Below are positions 47,300-57,000 of a DNA stretch of 64,000 nt, piece after piece (position 1 is the stretch's first letter; every line of letters starts with the position of its first letter). Source of the stretch: Sthenelais limicola (taxonomy: Eukaryota; Annelida; Polychaeta; Phyllodocida; Sigalionidae). Made by a program: the position numbers and the translations under genes. The stretch lies in the NCBI GenBank assembly GCA_942159475.1, contig OW804097.1, positions 50,426,986 through 50,490,985 on the forward strand. Reading direction: 5' to 3'. The notes beneath the pieces were generated by a model, which saw only the letters and a program-made list of their open reading frames with translations, ran no database searches and was not told the DNA's origin.

Positions 47300-47935
47300 T
47301 ATCGTGGCACCAGATAGGTCTATCGTCACAATTTGATGGGAATGAGAAGTCTTGGGCTATTTACGTTCATATATATAGATTGTTTTTGTCGATTAACACT
47401 ATCAAGACCCTACACGCTTCCCTCCCTCCTATGGCGTCTCCCGACGCCTTCCAAATCGTTTCGTTTTTTAGCTTTAATCAGCGCCGATCATGAATGTACA
47501 TGATACGGCGCTGTGGATTCCCTGCTGCTATGACGTCATTACATGGGCCTCGTTCTGGAGAGGGTTCCTCTGGGGAATCCCCGTGACTATGACGTCATTA
47601 CCCGGGCTGTCACGTGTCATGCCGAGCCTACGAGTACGAGCATGGTTATGGCGTTTGAGTTTTCATCAGTCAGAGAAATAGGCGTAAGCATGTAATGCTG
47701 GAAGTCCGTAATTATACTAGTAAGACGTTAAATTTTTTGCTGAAATGTCTCTTAAAATCAATAAGCTTGAGACTGGGACAGGTTTGAAGTGTGTGTACAT
47801 ATGGGAACGTAGGGATTTTTGGAAATTATTTGCAGATTTGCGCAATAGGTGTTGGCCAATGAGCTTGGGTCGAATTGCTGAGCTGAGGTTTTTTATGCAT
47901 GGCATTGCCACTTGGCGACTTTTCGTCTAGTCTTT
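47300..47935 (+). repeat. Dispersed repeat R, copy with empty MITE-2 site
   Basis: Homologous in blocks to 60308-60398 plus 62433-62950, e.g. ATCGTCACAATTTGATGGGA, AAATCGTTTCGTTTT and ACTAGTAAGA. Here no MITE-2 is present; the corresponding position is near 47393. Confidence 0.7.
47531..47616. promoter_or_regulatory. Two CRE palindromes and an E-box
   Basis: TGACGTCA occurs at 47531-47538 and 47590-47597, each within CTATGACGTCATTAC, followed by CACGTG at 47611-47616. They are perfect CREB/ATF and bHLH-zip sites inside repeat R. Promoter activity is inferred. Confidence 0.4.
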
Positions 47936-47949
47936 GTACTGGTTTTCTT

Positions 47950-48505
47950 GTACAAGTGGACTTTCTCACTTTAAATGGTTGGGACTGCCTGTCCCCATGT
48001 TTACTTCTACCTTATCACTTTCTAAGTTAACCCTTTCTAGTTTGTAATTATCAACCACATGAGGTTTCACTTCATTATTTACTCTGTTCTCTTTCTCTAC
48101 ATTTACTCTGTTCTCTTTTTCTTCCTGCAACAGTTCTATGTCCTCCCTATAGTGAGGCCTGAGAATATCCTTCCTATTTATATTTAGATGTGTCTGTTTT
48201 CCGCCAGAACGTCATAGGAGCGTGGGTCTACATTTTAAAGCACTACCCATTTTGTTCCCCAGTGTTTCTCGTTAAGATTGAGTCGAACAGTTTCCCCTTT
48301 GCTTAGATGTGGGAGCTTGTGTTGATTATTGGTTACTACTTTGACTTTGTGCTGATCTCCTTTCTTTTTGCTTTCTGCCCTCTGTTTTTAACTCTAGATG
48401 GTAGCTTGGCCAGTGTCCCCCGGATCTTTTGCCCATTAAGGCCTCTGCGGGGGATGGAGCCATTCTTAGGGCCAACAGCCCTAGGTAGGGATCCTCCCCC
48501 TGTTC
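47950..48505 (-). pseudogene. Old gypsy relic: integrase C-terminus
   Basis: Homologous to the Gypsy-B region 50400-50880: matching words include GATGGTAGCTTGGCCAGTGT and the CATTAAGGCCTCTGCGGGGG block. Multiple stops and indels. It ends at about 48505, where unrelated sequence begins. Confidence 0.7.
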
Positions 48506-49235
48506 TTGACGAACAGCCCCCTTACCGCTATTCCGCTAGGAATAGCTCCGCTATGTTTCTCAAATCACGTGACCGGGGCACTGACCGAAGGGAGAAACGA
48601 CGTATATACAGAAACTGCCCATCATCGACCTGTTTTCATGCTTTATTTTTTTCCGGAACTTTCTAACCGATCCCAGATGCTAGATCGAGTCAAGGGGAGC
48701 AAGGTTCAAATGGAAAAATGTTTCATTCAATGAATAATTAAAAAGTTATCGCTAACCGCATATTCGAAGCGAGGGCTGTTTAAAATGGCCGCCATAACAA
48801 AATAGATGGAAGAGGCCCACTACGACTCTAAGCCAATCATATCATCCGATTCGGTCACGTGACCATGTGCGCAATGACGTCATATATAGCGGCAGGTCGG
48901 GGAAGCCCTCCGATCAGAAAAACAAACCTGACATAGCCTGTTGCAGGTAGAAAATCCGGGATTATCATTTATTCCATTAAAAAGGTAACGAAATATAGAT
49001 TCTTCTGCTAAAATCTTATTGTCTGCTGCATGGTCGTTGGGTTGGTGGAACCCATACGACCTGAGCAGATAAACTCAAAGCAAAATGTCTGAACGAGAAC
49101 GGGACTCGGTAGCCATGCCGTAACTGGCGTGACCAAGCAGCTAGAAATAGTTTAGTAATCGGGATTCCCGGGCGGTTTGGGAGGGCCGTTTTTCACGACA
49201 ATGCTTCATTTGTATATATAAAAACAATATTAGGC
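48505..49235 (+). mobile_element. Insert in the relic with a compact promoter-like segment
   Basis: Unrelated to gypsy sequence on both sides. At 48856-48888 a CACGTG E-box, a TGACGTCA CRE (48875-48882) and TATATA (48883-48888) follow one another. About 80 nt later a CAG-GTAGAA donor-like site appears, then an ATG at 49085 opening only a 12-codon frame. It may be a captured promoter/first exon or the end of an unrecognised element. No terminal repeats were found. Confidence 0.4.
48856..48888 (+). promoter_or_regulatory. E-box, CRE and TATA cluster
   Basis: Perfect CACGTG, TGACGTCA and TATATA lie within 33 bp in plus-strand core-promoter order. The three words together are unlikely by chance, but no transcript is shown. 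Confidence 0.45.
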
Positions 49236-49239
49236 GTTC

Positions 49240-49625
49240 AGAAATATAACCAAACTATTAGAACAATCCAATTCAAGGCGGTACACTTTTCTGGACACCT
49301 GTTTAATATGTTTTTTATGATTTCTATGCCCTTCTCTGCCTTTCCATTGGCCTGGGGGTAGTGTGGGCTGGACGTCCTGTGTTGGGACCCATATGCCTGT
49401 GCAAATTTTCTGAACTGAGCACAAGCAAATTGTGGCCCATTGTCACTTACCACCACCCTTGGTATTCCATGTCTGGCAAATATGCTCTTTATGTGTATGA
49501 TGACAGAGTCTGCGGTGGTGCTATTTGTTTGGCAATTTCTGGGTAGTTGGTCATGTAGTCAATTACCAGAACATACTCCTTGCCTTGCCAGGTGAAAAGA
49601 TCTATTCCTACCATTTTCCAAGACT
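49240..49625 (-). pseudogene. Old gypsy relic: integrase catalytic core
   Basis: Minus-strand reading recovers the WKMVGIDLFTWQG block, VSDNGPQF and QANGKAEKGIE, so all three catalytic acids are still visible, but in broken frames. Upstream finger sequence is displaced to ~54640-54905. Confidence 0.8.
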
Positions 49626-49639
49626 CCGGACTTGTAAAA

Positions 49640-50052
49640 TCATCATCCGCTTAATTAATAAGATAGTTACGACATCGACGTTCGAAAGGCTCCGTACACA
49701 AGGCATATAAAATTCCTAAACTTTCCACGCAGCTTACTTTGGCTTCAAGTGAGGTTACCACGACCTTCTCTTTTTCCCAATAATTTTTTCAAGGATGGTA
49801 GAAGCGAATCTGTTTAAATTACCGTAATCTGCCAGCTCCCCCTGCTTGGACCCACTTACGTTGTATTATTTGGCGACGCCACGTTGGTATTTCGGTGACG
49901 CAACTTAAATTGCGCCCGCCTATTCGGCGACGCAACGTCGTCGTCATAGAGACGTTCCCTAGCAACATGCCTCGCAGTAAGCGCACATCATAGGGCAGAG
50001 GAAAAATCCCTTCAAGGGACGGAGGAAGAGGGGAAAGGGGTTTTTATGGCTA
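49640..50052. other. Non-coding filler left of Gypsy-B
   Basis: Contains a repeated GGCGACGCAACGT-like word at about 49872, 49892 and 49924. It is probably part of an older insert that received Gypsy-B. No gene is seen. Confidence 0.45.
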
Positions 50053-50057
50053 TAAAC

Positions 50058-50171
50058 TATAAAGATGCTACTAAGACAAGAGCTACGTATGAAACTGATT
50101 TATTAGGTCAGTGGCTCTACAGAGCCCCGCCAGGTGGAGGCACCACTCGACCACTGGCTAGTATCCAGTCA
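50058..50171 (-). repeat. 3' LTR of Gypsy-B
   Basis: 114 bp, identical by eye to the other copy. On plus it is followed by CGCCCCTCTGAAAG, the polypurine tract on minus. Confidence 0.95.
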
Positions 50172-50235
50172 CGCCCCTCTGAAAGATAACATAACAATGA
50201 CAAGACTGGAAATATATGTTTCAATTAGGAATGAG

Positions 50236-53200
50236 TCACTTATGGATTTGTTTCACTAATAGATTGAGTCTCTCAACTGGCTTTCTTATTCTTCCTGATG
50301 TTCTTCTGATAGCTGGTGTGACGGTGCGGTTACACATGTTCTCTCTAGTGTTCACAGGTTCCTTTTTTGTGTGTATCTGTTTATTCACTCTGTCTCTGGT
50401 GTCACCTATGTCCATGCTTCCTTCATCCCCACAGTTCACTTCTCTCACGTCGTCTAGAGCTGTGTTTAGTCCCAGATTTTCATCTAGCACTTCCACATCC
50501 TCTCTGTAATGTGGTTTTAGGATGTCCCTCCTGTTCCTTCTGTATTTACGCCCATTCTCGGCCAACACCTCGTAGGATCTAGGAGCTACATTATTTAACA
50601 CTACTCCTTTTGTGGCCCAGCACTTCTCGCCGAGTCTCAACCTCACAGTTTCTCCTGTGGTTAAGGGCGGATGCTCATATTGGTTTTCACTCTCTACCCC
50701 TTCTCGACACTCTTGTTTTGGCCGTTGTTCCGATCTTTTCTTCACTTTTGATGGTAACTTGGCTACTGTCCCCAGCAGCTTCCGTCCCATTAAAGACTCT
50801 GCTGGGGAGGGCTTGCCTTCCCTGGGGGCCATTCTCAGAGCCAGAAGGCCTAGGTATGGATCTTCTCCATTTTCCTTGCATCTGTTCATTACATTTTTTA
50901 CTGTGCCAACGCCCTTCTCAGCCTTCCCATTGGCCTGTGGGTAGCGTGGACTTGACGTACGGTGTTCAAACCCATAATTTCTCCCAAACTCTTTGAATGA
51001 TATACATGCAAACTGCGGCCCGTTGTCACTGACCACTATCCTAGGTATGCCATGTCTGGCAAAGATGCTCTTTATGTGGTTTATTACGGCTTCTGATGTA
51101 GTGCTCTTTAGTTTTACTATTTCTGGGAAATTACTGTAATAGTCAATCACCAGTAGGTATTCGCTTCCCTGCCACGTAAACAGGTCCATACCCACCATTT
51201 CCCATGGAGCAGCATTCATGAAATCTTCATTCACCACCAGTTTTTCCTTCCTTTGCGCTGGCCTGTATTTAATGCATGTTGAGCAGGAGTGTACCTTCTG
51301 ATCTATGTCCTGGTTCATGTTTGGCCAGTACACCACCTCTCTTGCCATACGCTTTTCTTTTTCCGCTCCCAGGTGTCCCTGGTGTAGCCTGTCTAACATC
51401 TCCGCTCTCATCGCGGTGGGTATTACGATGCGGTCTCCTTTTAGTACTAGGCCATTGACTATTGATAGCTCTTCTTTGAACGGTGCGTAGGCGGGACATT
51501 TTCCGTTTCTCCAATCCCCCATTACACACCCCATGAGGGCTTGCATTATGGGATCTACTGCTGTTGCTTCTCTTATCTTATCTAGTTGTGTTGTTGAGAC
51601 CGGCATTGCTTCTGTTACTAGTCTCACCTGTGCTTCTATTATTTTCTCTGTTCTTTGCTGTTGCTTATCTGATGACTGACACCCTTGGTTGGTCCTGGAT
51701 AGTGTGTCAGCCATGTGTAACTGGCTCCCTGGTGTCCATATTATGTTGAACGAGTACCTCTGTAGGCGCAGCATCATTCGTTGGATGCGGGGTGTCATCT
51801 CACCCATAGGCTTGTGTACGAGGTGAATTAGTGGTTTGTGATCCGTTTCTAGAGTGAGATCCTTGATCCCCATGATGTACGAGTGGAATCTTTCACACCC
51901 GTACATCAGTCCAAGTGTCTCTTTCTCGATTTGGGCATATCTCTCTTCTGCCTTGGTAAGCGACCTGGCGGCATATGCCACTGGTTTCCAGTCGCTACCA
52001 TGTTGTTGCATCAACACTGATCCAAGACCGGACTTGGATGCGTCGCTTGATACCTTTGTTGGTCGATTTTCATTGTAGTACGCCAACACTGGTTGTTTTG
52101 AGAGCACGCTCTTGATGTCTTCCCACTCTTTTTGATGTTCTGGCTGCCATCTCCACTCCGTTTTGTGGCACAGTAGTGATCTCATGTGGGTCGTTCGGCT
52201 TGATAGATTCTCAACAAATCTCCCCACATAAGTCACCATACCTAGCACTTTCTGGACATCTGTCTTATTTTCCGGTGTCCTCATTTCCATGACTGCTTGT
52301 ACTTTGGAGGGATCCGGTTGAACCCCTTCACTGTTTAGCTTCTCTCCAATGAAGGTGATCTCACTCCTTCCAAGTTCACACTTCTCCCAGTTCATAGCTA
52401 GGTTGTACTTTTTCACTCTCTGTCTGATGCTTTCCAACCTTTCGTCATGTTCCTCTTTATTCCTGCCCCAGCATAATACATCATCCATGTAGACTTTCAC
52501 CCCTTGGAGACCTTCAAACATTATCTCCATATACCTGTGGAATATTTCCGGGGCTGAACATAATCCGTAGGGAAGGCGGTCATATGCAATGCGACCATAG
52601 GGGGTATTAAAAGTGGTTAAGGATTTGCTCCTGTCTGATAACTTAACCTGCCAGAATGCCTGAGAACAATCTAATTTTGAAAACACTGTTGCACTCTTAA
52701 TGTCCGCAAATATCTCTTCCCTTGTCGGCAGTAACTGATGTTCTCTGAGGATTTCCTTATTTAGGTCACGAGGATCTAAACAGATCCGTAACTTTCCACT
52801 GGGTTTCCTAACTACCACCATTTCGTTGACCCATTCAGTGGGTTCTTCTTGGCTATGAATCACTCCTAAAGTTTCCATTCTTTGTAACTCCTCTTTGAGA
52901 GCCTGCTTGAGGGCCACTGGCACTCTCCGCGCCGGTTTGATGGTGGGCGTGGCTCCCTCTCTCAGCTTTATGTTATAAGTGAAGGGTACGGACGTTAGCG
53001 GCAGCTCAGCTTCTGGAAGTAAGCATTTAGTAACCTTAATGTCCTCCTTAGTCATAGGCATTACTTTCACATTTTGTATCCTCTTCACTAGATTTAGCTT
53101 TTCACATGAGTCTACTCCCAATAGGGTGGGACCATTTTTTACGACCACAAACCTGACATGAAATTTACTTGCCCTCACTTCTACTGGGATTATGCACGAT

Positions 53201-53346
53201 CCCACTGATTCGATTGCATTATCATTATAGTCTGACAGTTTAATGTTAGTGCTGCGTAACTTTGGTCTGTTATCAAGTCTTCTGAAATCAGTCAGGTTTA
53301 TCAGATTTGCTCCTGCCCCTGTGTCTAACCCCGCGGGTACTATTTG
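50236..53346 (-). CDS. pol: Pol of Gypsy-B: PR-RT-RNase H-IN
   Basis: Open from directly after the gag TAA to 50236. Protease is LDTGAGANL close to the start. Numbering from the ATG at 53205: RT active site YMDD 239-242; RNase H SSDAS around 387-391; integrase finger H608, H611, C641, C644; catalytic D674, D727 and E763 with 35 residues between the last two. The C-terminal part has a basic, repeat-poor tail ending LVKQIHK. No internal stop. Expression must come from readthrough of the TAA or from some other bypass, as no separate start for the protease is evident. Confidence 0.93.
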   Translation of the reverse strand, partial: QIVPAGLDTGAGANLINLTDFRRLDNRPKLRSTNIKLSDYNDNAIESVGSCIIPVEVRASKFHVRFVVVKNGPTLLGVDSCEKLNLVKRIQNVKVMPMTKEDIKVTKCLLPEAELPLTSVPFTYNIKLREGATPTIKPARRVPVALKQALKEELQRMETLGVIHSQEEPTEWVNEMVVVRKPSGKLRICLDPRDLNKEILREHQLLPTREEIFADIKSATVFSKLDCSQAFWQVKLSDRSKSLTTFNTPYGRIAYDRLPYGLCSAPEIFHRYMEIMFEGLQGVKVYMDDVLCWGRNKEEHDERLESIRQRVKKYNLAMNWEKCELGRSEITFIGEKLNSEGVQPDPSKVQAVMEMRTPENKTDVQKVLGMVTYVGRFVENLSSRTTHMRSLLCHKTEWRWQPEHQKEWEDIKSVLSKQPVLAYYNENRPTKVSSDASKSGLGSVLMQQHGSDWKPVAYAARSLTKAEERYAQIEKETLGLMYGCERFHSYIMGIKDLTLETDHKPLIHLVHKPMGEMTPRIQRMMLRLQRYSFNIIWTPGSQLHMADTLSRTNQGCQSSDKQQQRTEKIIEAQVRLVTEAMPVSTTQLDKIREATAVDPIMQALMGCVMGDWRNGKCPAYAPFKEELSIVNGLVLKGDRIVIPTAMRAEMLDRLHQGHLGAEKEKRMAREVVYWPNMNQDIDQKVHSCSTCIKYRPAQRKEKLVVNEDFMNAAPWEMVGMDLFTWQGSEYLLVIDYYSNFPEIVKLKSTTSEAVINHIKSIFARHGIPRIVVSDNGPQFACISFKEFGRNYGFEHRTSSPRYPQANGKAEKGVGTVKNVMNRCKENGEDPYLGLLALRMAPREGKPSPAESLMGRKLLGTVAKLPSKVKKRSEQRPKQECREGVESENQYEHPPLTTGETVRLRLGEKCWATKGVVLNNVAPRSYEVLAENGRKYRRNRRDILKPHYREDVEVLDENLGLNTALDDVREVNCGDEGSMDIGDTRDRVNKQIHTKKEPVNTRENMCNRTVTPAIRRTSGRIRKPVERLNLLVKQIHK

Positions 53347-53349
53347 TTA
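53347..53349 (-). promoter_or_regulatory. In-frame TAA between gag and pol, possible readthrough stop
   Basis: The only interruption of a continuous gag-pol frame in an element with identical LTRs. Context is GGT-TAA-CAA-ATA. The following CAAATA differs at one base from the CARYYA readthrough consensus. It may be a regulated stop or a fresh mutation. Confidence 0.5.
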
Positions 53350-54327
53350 ACCAATTACTAAGGGTTGTGTCCATTTACAGTGCTGAGATATTTTCACATT
53401 TCTCACCTTTACTGCCCCAACGAATCCGTACTCCTCCTCGGAGCTCTCCGACTCGTATTCGTATTCTTCCTTTGTGGCCACTACATTGATTTTGGTCCTA
53501 CATTTCTCTGTGAAGTGACCTTTCCTCCTGCATTTCTGACATTTGACGTGGTAGGCGGGACATTCCCTTTTTCCATGCCTCTTTCCACACCTACCGCAGT
53601 CGAATTGATCCTCACTCTCCTTTTGTTTATGTTTTTCCTCGTGGCCTCCTGTGGCAGATGCTGCTGATGTGCCGGGGCGCATGTTGCCTCGCTCCGATCT
53701 GTGGCGGTCCTTTATGTAACTCACCGAAGCCTCTTCTGTCGGGTGCAGCTCTTTAATCCTTTGCTGAGTTAATTCAGCTGTCCTCGCTATGTGTATGGCT
53801 TTCTTTAAGTCCAATTTATGTAGCTCCAGTAGTTTCTGTTTTACTTTCCCACTTCTTATGCCCACTACGAACCGATCACAAATCAGCGAGTCCTTCAGCC
53901 CCTCAAATTCGCACGTGCTAGCCAGTCGCTTAAGCTCTGTCACGTAAGTCTCTATGGGCTCAGACTCCTTTTGGTCCCTCGTGAGGAATTTGTATCGCTC
54001 ATACATCAGGCTTTTCTTTGGGTTACAGTACTCCCTGAACTTTTGTAACACTGTCGGATAATGTGTAGGATCCTCTGCTGGGTGGTTAATTGGATCTTCT
54101 CCATCTTCATCTTCTATCCACTCATCAGCCCATTCGAAGGTGTCATACACCTCCTCAGCCTCCTGGCCCGCCACATTGAGCAAGATGTCCGTCCTCCTGG
54201 CGTGGTCCACCACTGGGATTGCGTTTGCTCCCATGTATCTGGTGAGCCTGGCTTCGAACTTCTTCCAAACTTGAGCTAGGTTACCTGCTTGCAAGTTGAG
54301 TTCCTCTGGTGGTTTTATACCCTCCAT
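53347..54327 (-). CDS. gag: Gag of Gypsy-B (326 aa) with two zinc knuckles
   Basis: Starts MEGIKPPEEL. The capsid-like region (YPTVLQKFREYCNPKKSLMY, then PIETYVTELKRLASTCEF) is the standard Retrotrans_gag layout. Two knuckles follow: C-x2-C-x3-H-x4-C (CGRCGKRHGKREC) and C-x2-C-x4-H-x4-C (CQKCRRKGHFTEKC). An acidic YEYESESSEEEY stretch precedes the stop. Frame intact. Confidence 0.93.
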   Translation of the reverse strand: MEGIKPPEELNLQAGNLAQVWKKFEARLTRYMGANAIPVVDHARRTDILLNVAGQEAEEVYDTFEWADEWIEDEDGEDPINHPAEDPTHYPTVLQKFREYCNPKKSLMYERYKFLTRDQKESEPIETYVTELKRLASTCEFEGLKDSLICDRFVVGIRSGKVKQKLLELHKLDLKKAIHIARTAELTQQRIKELHPTEEASVSYIKDRHRSERGNMRPGTSAASATGGHEEKHKQKESEDQFDCGRCGKRHGKRECPAYHVKCQKCRRKGHFTEKCRTKINVVATKEEYEYESESSEEEYGFVGAVKVRNVKISQHCKWTQPLVIG

Positions 54328-54373
54328 TTTTCTCTTGGATGCTTGATATTTGTACTTTTAACTCCTGGTACCA

Positions 54374-54487
54374 TATAAAGATGCTACTAAGACAAGAGCT
54401 ACGTATGAAACTGATTTATTAGGTCAGTGGCTCTACAGAGCCCCGCCAGGTGGAGGCACCACTCGACCACTGGCTAGTATCCAGTCA
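54374..54487 (-). repeat. 5' LTR of Gypsy-B
   Basis: 114 bp. Immediately inside it on minus, TGGTACCAGGAG is the likely primer-binding site. Confidence 0.95.
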
Positions 54488-54492
54488 TAAAC

Positions 54493-54639
54493 TACATGCT
54501 GAGAATTAGTATCCGTTTTTTCACAAGACTTTATAATTTTGTGTGATGTGAACAGGGGAGGGTGGGGAAGGGAGGGAGAGGGAACAGGGGATGTCTACTC
54601 GGTGATAAACGGGGGCAGCTAGTTAACCATTAATTTCGC
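54493..54639. other. Repeat tail with G-rich tract and dispersed motif
   Basis: Contains GTGTGATGTGAACAGGGGAG and the GGGGATGTCTACTCGGTGAT motif. Both recur at 55836-55937, so this is probably the end of an element inserted in the relic. Confidence 0.5.
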
Positions 54640-54905
54640 TTCGCTGCGCCGGTCTGAATTTGATACATGTTGGGCATGAGTGGACTTTTTCATTTATGTC
54701 CCGATTCATATTTGGTCAATACACAATGTCCCTCGCCATTGTTTTCTCTTTCTCAGCTCCCAAGTGCCCTTCATGTATTTTTTCCACGATCTCCGGTCTC
54801 ATTGCTGTTGGTATTATTATTCGGTCACCTCTCAAGATCAACCCATTTATGATTGATATATCCTCCTTGAATGGGACATAAGCCGGGCACTTCCCATTAG
54901 TCCAG
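54640..54905 (-). pseudogene. Old gypsy relic: integrase zinc-finger region
   Basis: Minus-strand reading resembles Gypsy-B: TNGKCPAYVPFKED, HEGHLGAEKEKTMARDIVY, then HSCPTCIKFRPAQR. A stop replaces the Trp after DIVY. HHCC residues are still visible. Confidence 0.8.
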
Positions 54906-55010
54906 AAAAGGACCGCACAAGGATAGAAGAGCGTTTTGCAGGGTTACTTTAGTAAGATTAAGTTTGTTATCACCTCTCCCCACTCCCCCTCCCCCACCCC
55001 CCGTTAGTGT

Positions 55011-55049
55011 CCCCGTACACACCACCGCACTGAAGTGGTGTGTACGGGG
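55011..55049. repeat. Perfect 15-bp hairpin
   Basis: CCCCGTACACACCAC pairs with GTGGTGTGTACGGGG around a 9-nt loop. It may be a palindromic end of an element; no small-RNA claim is made. Confidence 0.75.
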
Positions 55050-55429
55050 AGCTGATGCCTATGGCTGTGTGTAGTGTGGGGTGGTTGAAGCTATGTAAAC
55101 ATGGCAGGACTGAGTGACAACAGGTAGAGGAACAATAGCATTTCTGTACCATGAACGCAGTAGTTTTTCCAGCCAAAAGGGTAGCTAACTAAGTCAAGTT
55201 TCTCTCAGACGAATTACAGGTCGCCACTTACAGGGAAAACGTTAAAAAGAAGGCCATAAGTATGGGTCGTGTCTATATGGGGAGTGGACGCTGATGGGTT
55301 GGGTGACGTCACAAATTGTTGATGTAGGCTTATCCGCCCACAGAGGGCGGGTGGGTCACATCTCGTCCAGTCAGTCAGTCATTAGGGCCTGTGACATGGG
55401 ATCTTGTGCTGTGGCCTGTTTGATCACAT

Positions 55430-55529
55430 AAAGGTTGAGTTATAACTGAGCTTTATTGGGTCAACGGCTATACAGGGCCACACCATGTGGAGGCACCGTC
55501 TTGACCAATTAACTCGCTATATCCAAACA
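55430..55529 (-). repeat. 5' LTR of the old gypsy relic
   Basis: Counterpart of 47112-47207 with several substitutions and small indels. Marks the right end of the relic. Confidence 0.75.
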
Positions 55530-56208
55530 ATGGGGAGGGAGGAAAGGGGGAAGGAGGAAACGGCGAGATGGGATGTCTACCCCATCATAAACAAGGGGCA
55601 GCTAGATGATGGAGGGTGGTGAAGGGAGAGATCTCCCGCTATTTTGTTTTTTTTCTTATTTATTACACTCTACAGGGGAAAGGTGGAAAAGTGGGTAGGG
55701 GTTTCTGCATCATCCCTTCATTTTACATGTTCTACCCATTTTAACTGCTGTTCTACCCCGTTTTCCTGCACGCTAGGCCTAGGCATTATTTATTCGAATT
55801 TCTTACTTTATAATATAATTAATCTATGGGGTGAAACGTGTGATGCGAACAGGGGAGGGTGGGGAAGGGAGAGGAAGGGCTGTTGAACAGGGGATGTCTA
55901 CCCGGGGATAAACGGGGACAGCTAGTTACCAATTAAGAACCCATTATGATATATGTATAGCGATTTAAAGCCATATATGCTGCAAATTTGACTTGATCCA
56001 ATTTTCTCTTACATTATAGAATTCTATACATGATGCTACACCAGTTGAACAACTGTTCTGCAATCATTGGTGATTTAGCTGTTCATACCTTCCTAATTAA
56101 AGCTCAAGCATCCCCTACCATTTAAATATAGCAATAAAAACACAATAGTCCTATATGCTTGTATAAAAGCCCTATATTACTTTGACATGCTTCAATTTTC
56201 TCTTACAG
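55530..56208. other. Non-coding, two copies of the dispersed G-rich/GTCTACC motif
   Basis: 55569-55604 and 55885-55925 carry the motif seen at 54583 and, inverted, at 41336. The rest may be intron of the gene ending at 56333. Confidence 0.5.
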
Positions 56209-56333
56209 GTGCTCTTTATAGCTTAGCTGGCCAGCAATTAGCAACGCCTTCTCAAAGAGAAGTAGCCATCATGGAGCGAATGACTTATAAACGCCAACAA
56301 ACTCAAGCACACACTACAATAACTCAGCTCTAA
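56209..56333 (+). CDS. Terminal coding exon of an unidentified gene
   Basis: A strong acceptor (TTCAATTTTCTCTTACAG) opens a frame that reads ALYSLAGQQLATPSQREVAI and continues 20 more residues (from MERMTYKRQQ) to TAA at 56331-56333. Composition looks like a real protein (Gln/Thr-rich, charged), and AG-rich splice context supports it. I do not recognise the family. Upstream exons must lie in or beyond the transposon-rich region to the left, implying long introns. It ends about 670 bp before the next gene on the same strand. Confidence 0.5.
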
Positions 56334-57000
56334 CAAGACCAAGACAATGTGAACGATCGGTACAGAGTATATGGTAAACTCTGGAATATAAAGTCAACAT
56401 TGGCAGCAAGACACTTTTCGGCAGCTTAGCTTAGCCAGAGGCAGCTTCTATTGTTATTATATTATTGCTGTGAGTCGTGTTTAGATCTAAGTGCTTAAGG
56501 AGGTGGCACATTTATATTTACAAGGTTCTTTTGCGGGAAGGTATAGTTATATATAGGGACGATAAACAAATTTTTAACTTGGCCTCACTGCTTGAGTTGT
56601 AACTTGTTTTATTGTTATACTACATTATATTAAATATTCCCTGATTTTATTCCAACAAAGCTTGTTCTCACTCATATCCTGTGGGTGTGTACCGAGGAAA
56701 TATTCAAGGTGTTCAAAAAACAAAGTATTTTAGATGCAAGGAATTATCTGAAATTTCTTGATCGTTTGAGCATCTAAAATTCCAATATAAAGATTGAGGC
56801 CAATATTAAGCTTATAACGTGGGGTAAATGGCTTGGTACCACTCATGGATTCTGACGTACGCTCTAGCTTGTAGGCTTGAGTGAATGGTACTCACTATAA
56901 TGTACCTCCCTGCTTAGAACATGAAGTGAATGGGCCTCTACCACCCACTCTAATCTACCTCCCCTGGTTCTTTATATAAAAGAATCTATTCAACCGCACC
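56334..57000. other. Intergenic: 3' UTR of the preceding gene and putative promoter
   Basis: AT-rich. A TATATAAAAG word at about 56974-56983 lies just before the ATG at 57001. It is either a TATA box very close to the start or, because of the AAAAG, a weak splice acceptor. Confidence 0.45.

Larger units (their letters stand above)
50053..54492 (-). mobile_element. Gypsy-B: young full-length Ty3/gypsy element
   Basis: Identical 114-bp LTRs (50058-50171 and 54374-54487) with TAAAC duplications outside (50053-50057 and 54488-54492). On the minus strand gag and pol share one frame separated by a single TAA. All catalytic motifs are intact. At 4.43 kb it is compact. LTR ends are TG...TA rather than TG...CA. 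It is nested in the remains of a related gypsy element, whose integrase it helps split. Confidence 0.95.
47112..55529 (-). mobile_element. Old Ty3/gypsy relic, fragmented by later insertions
   Basis: Diverged ~100-bp LTRs at 47112-47207 and 55430-55529 (minus-strand TGTYTGGATATAG start) bracket scattered minus-strand integrase pieces. The finger is at ~54640-54905, the core at 49240-49625 and the C-terminus at 47950-48505. Gag, protease, RT and RNase H are gone. Insertions include a dispersed repeat (47300-47935), a promoter-bearing segment (48505-49235) and a segment carrying Gypsy-B. The relic belongs to the same gypsy lineage as Gypsy-B. Confidence 0.7.

Noticed and set aside
55011..55049. 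microRNA precursor
   Set aside because: The stem is only 15 bp with no extension, too short for a pre-miRNA.
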